DNA from: SAR116 cluster bacterium
GTDB lineage: Bacteria > Pseudomonadota > Alphaproteobacteria > Puniceispirillales > UBA1172
Reading direction: 5' to 3'
Length of the DNA stretch: 7,074 bases
Assembly (NCBI GenBank): GCA_002691725.1
Contig: NZIT01000069.1
Coordinates: 9,376-16,449, forward strand
Shown in pieces: positions 5,899-7,074 of the stretch; position 1 is the first letter of the stretch, and each line of letters starts with the position of its first letter. A program made the translations under genes and the position numbers. The notes beneath the pieces were generated by a model. It made no database searches, had not been told where the DNA came from, and saw only the letters and a program-made list of their open reading frames with translations.

Positions 5899-5904
5899 AA
5901 TATA
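5899..5904 (-). promoter_or_regulatory. Candidate -10 box of the HxlR-type regulator gene
   Basis: TATATT on the minus strand matches five of six consensus bases and would start transcription about 35 nt before the ATG at 5858. No good -35 is seen at 17 bp. The 20-bp palindrome at 5925-5944 begins about 20 bp upstream of this box, where the -35 should lie, which would suit autorepression. Confidence 0.3.
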
Positions 5905-5924
5905 ACTTATCTAAACCCTGCTTA

Positions 5925-5944
5925 ATTTGAAAGTAGTTTCAAAT
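5925..5944. promoter_or_regulatory. Perfect 20-bp palindromic operator candidate
   Basis: Arms ATTTGAAA (5925-5932) and TTTCAAAT (5937-5944) are exact reverse complements around a 4-bp centre, GTAG. The site lies in the 264-bp divergent region between the HxlR-type gene and the secreted-protein gene. Size and symmetry suit a winged-helix dimer, so the HxlR product is the obvious candidate binder. Confidence 0.6.
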
Positions 5945-5959
5945 GAATAAAGGATTTTA

Positions 5960-5970
5960 GGATACTATCC
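5960..5970. promoter_or_regulatory. 11-bp dyad GGATA-C-TATCC
   Basis: Perfect 5-bp arms around one base, 15 bp to the right of the 20-bp palindrome. It overlaps a weak candidate plus-strand promoter, TTCAAA (5938-5943), 17 bp, GATACT (5961-5966), with four of six matches in each box. It may be a second operator or a chance dyad. Confidence 0.35.
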
Positions 5971-5986
5971 CATTAATATGAAAATG

Positions 5987-6003
5987 GTGACTAGTCCAGT
6001 CAC
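5987..6003. promoter_or_regulatory. 17-bp dyad GTGACT-N5-AGTCAC
   Basis: Perfect 6-bp arms (5987-5992 and 5998-6003) with a 5-bp centre. It is the third dyad in 80 bp, and its sequence differs from the other two. It lies just upstream of the leader ORF. It could be an operator near the start of transcription or a small hairpin in the mRNA leader. Confidence 0.4.
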
Positions 6004-6029
6004 AATTCAGAAAAAAGGGAAAATTAATT

Positions 6030-6113
6030 ATGATGGTAAAGCTTACTCAAGACCTGTCACGTGGAAGGAACCCCCTTTTTTTAAGTGTCTTGGAAAATCT
6101 AAATTATAGATAG
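6030..6113 (+). CDS. 27-residue leader ORF coupled to the secreted-protein gene
   Basis: The ATG at 6030 follows AAGGGA at about 9 nt. The frame encodes 27 residues (begins MMVKLTQDLSRG, ends LENLNYR) and stops at TAG 6111-6113. That stop overlaps the AGGAG (6112-6116) serving the next gene, whose ATG is at 6123. This arrangement favours translational coupling or a regulatory leader peptide. There is no signal peptide or membrane segment, no run of one amino acid typical of classic attenuation, and I recognise no family. It may be a chance frame. Confidence 0.35.
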   Translation: MMVKLTQDLSRGRNPLFLSVLENLNYR

Positions 6114-6122
6114 GAGATCTAA

Positions 6123-6587
6123 ATGATAAACAAAATTAATGGAATATTAACTGCGATAATTTTAGCGACTTCAGGGTCAGTTGCTCTCGCTGACGGTCAC
6201 TACAACGGCCAAGGCTTTTCCAGCATTGTTTCCTCAACAACTATTGAAGGAAAATCCGGATCAATTGTCCATATGATTGCCGAAGATTTTTGGCAATATC
6301 AAAACGCACCTGAGGGGTGGCCCACCGCAGCCATGGCAACTTGCCATTTCACTATGTTGATGGTGGCGGGAGAGCAAGCTCCTTCGACGATTAATGGCAT
6401 TTGTGAGTCAGTCGACCCGGATGGAGATGCTTCGGTATGGGTTGCAGAAATTGATGCAAGCACAGGAATTGGCAACGGGAATTTGACTAGCGGCACAGGC
6501 AAATACAAAGGGATAACGGCTTTGCCAACATTTCAAACCACATTCCAGATTGATGCAACGCATAGCATTTACGACTTTAAGTGGTAG
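6123..6587 (+). CDS. Small secreted or periplasmic beta-rich protein of unknown function
   Basis: A 154-aa protein with a Sec signal peptide: basic start, hydrophobic stretch (about 8-22), and a likely cut after VALA at 23. The mature part of about 131 residues is rich in Gly, Thr and Ser and alternates hydrophobic positions as beta strands do. It has two cysteines (C74 and C94) that could form a disulfide, an acidic turn DPDGDASVW (98-106), and SGTGKYKGITALP (123-135). The last pattern resembles the GTGKYxGITG segment seen in allene-oxide-cyclase-like or lipocalin-like small barrels, so a small ligand-binding barrel is possible but not shown. AGGAG (6112-6116) precedes the ATG by six bases, the strongest ribosome site in this part. 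An exporter gene follows 109 nt downstream, and a divergent HxlR regulator lies upstream. Confidence 0.82.
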   Translation: MINKINGILTAIILATSGSVALADGHYNGQGFSSIVSSTTIEGKSGSIVHMIAEDFWQYQNAPEGWPTAAMATCHFTMLMVAGEQAPSTINGICESVDPDGDASVWVAEIDASTGIGNGNLTSGTGKYKGITALPTFQTTFQIDATHSIYDFKW

Positions 6588-6616
6588 GGTATCAAAAAAT
6601 GTAATCGAATATAAAA

Positions 6617-6656
6617 ACATGACATGGCCCGGGACTACTACTGGGCTATGTTATGT
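6617..6656 (-). terminator. 14-bp hairpin with a T-run on the minus strand
   Basis: Arms ACATGACATGGCCC (6617-6630) and GGGCTATGTTATGT (6643-6656) pair over 14 positions, two of them G-U when read as plus-strand RNA, around a 12-nt loop. On the minus strand the hairpin is followed at once by TTTTTATATT, as in an intrinsic terminator. On the plus strand it is followed by ATGCATGCAG, so it would not stop the operon efficiently. The two flanking genes are both on the plus strand. It may stop antisense transcription or act as an mRNA stability element between them. Confidence 0.5.
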
Positions 6657-6696
6657 ATGCATGCAGTTTAGTTGATCTTTTTTATAGGGTACCACA

Positions 6697-7074
6697 ATGA
6701 CAAAGCAAAATGCTTCTTACGGCGAATGGATTTTGAAATATAGATTTCTGGTATTGGGTCTTGTTACAGCTTTAACTTTGCTTGGTGCCGCAGGTGCTCA
6801 GTTTCTTTACTTTGACAATGATTACAGAGTGTTCTTTGGTAAAGAGAACCCTCAACTCATAGCATTTGAGCAAATCCAGCAGACCTATACCAAGATTGAT
6901 AACGTTAACTTTGCTGTTGATCCAATTTCAGGCAAAGCTAACGCGCCTGAGGTGCTGGCCGCTGTTGAGGAGTTGACTGACATTGCATGGCAACTTCCTT
7001 TTTCCATCCGAGTTGATAGCCTGTCAAATCATCAGCATACCGAGGTTGAAGGTGATGATCTGATTGTGCGAGAT
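6697..7074 (+). CDS. RND/MMPL-superfamily exporter, N-terminal part only
   Basis: Only the first 126 residues are in the window and the frame is open to the edge. A short cytoplasmic start is followed by one membrane segment (about 17-38), then FDNDYRVFFGKENPQL (39-54), FEQIQQTYTKIDNVNFAV (57-74), ELTDIAWQLPFSIRVDSLSN (92-111) and a QHTEVEGDDL region. This is the usual opening of large inner-membrane permeases of the HAE3/MMPL branch of the RND superfamily, in which a periplasmic loop follows helix 1. Full members are normally about 750-900 aa with about 12 helices. The ATG at 6697 has AGGG 7 nt upstream. It probably belongs to the same operon as the small secreted protein. Substrate unknown; hydrophobic molecules or lipids are typical for this branch. 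Confidence 0.88.
   Translation, partial: MTKQNASYGEWILKYRFLVLGLVTALTLLGAAGAQFLYFDNDYRVFFGKENPQLIAFEQIQQTYTKIDNVNFAVDPISGKANAPEVLAAVEELTDIAWQLPFSIRVDSLSNHQHTEVEGDDLIVRD

Noticed and set aside
6105..6110. TATAGA as a -10 box for the secreted-protein gene
   Set aside because: Transcription would start inside or after the ribosome binding site at 6112-6116, so it cannot serve this gene.

Overview
The window looks like a piece of an alphaproteobacterial chromosome of moderate GC, possibly a marine lineage. The basis is protein style, a ProXp-ala / CnoX / LON-domain gene order that I remember as common in Alphaproteobacteria, and a CnoX with an intact WCGPC thioredoxin site. The genus is not determined by what is visible.

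Left part (1-2134, all minus strand): a protein quality-control group read right to left. It holds a YbaK/ProXp-ala-type aminoacyl-tRNA deacylase (1607-2134), a thioredoxin-TPR co-chaperone of the CnoX/YbbN type (577-1488), and a LON substrate-binding-domain protein cut by the window edge (1-527). Good promoter-like sequences precede the first two genes. The third follows its neighbour by 49 nt and probably shares its transcript.

Middle (2373-4599, plus strand): a divergent two-gene operon encoding a Gfo/Idh/MocA dehydrogenase and a DegT/DnrJ/EryC1 PLP aminotransferase. The aminotransferase closely resembles WbpE/WlbC, and the pair fits oxidation and then transamination at C3 of a nucleotide sugar. 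No other sugar gene is present. The downstream stretch 4600-5048 holds four perfect 11-bp repeats inside an imperfect inverted repeat, a GC-rich hairpin, and a short minus-strand gene with a very good ribosome binding site (4794-4931).

Right part (5049-7074): tRNA-Gly(GCC) with encoded CCA, followed at once by an array of 15-bp repeats. Then comes a visibly more AT-rich block. It has an HxlR-type regulator (minus), a divergent intergenic region with three close dyads (one a perfect 20-bp palindrome), a 27-codon leader ORF whose stop overlaps the next ribosome binding site, a small secreted beta-rich protein, and the start of an RND/MMPL-type exporter that runs off the end. The layout suggests a self-contained regulator / secreted protein / exporter module beside a tRNA. 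The link between regulator and targets is inferred from position.
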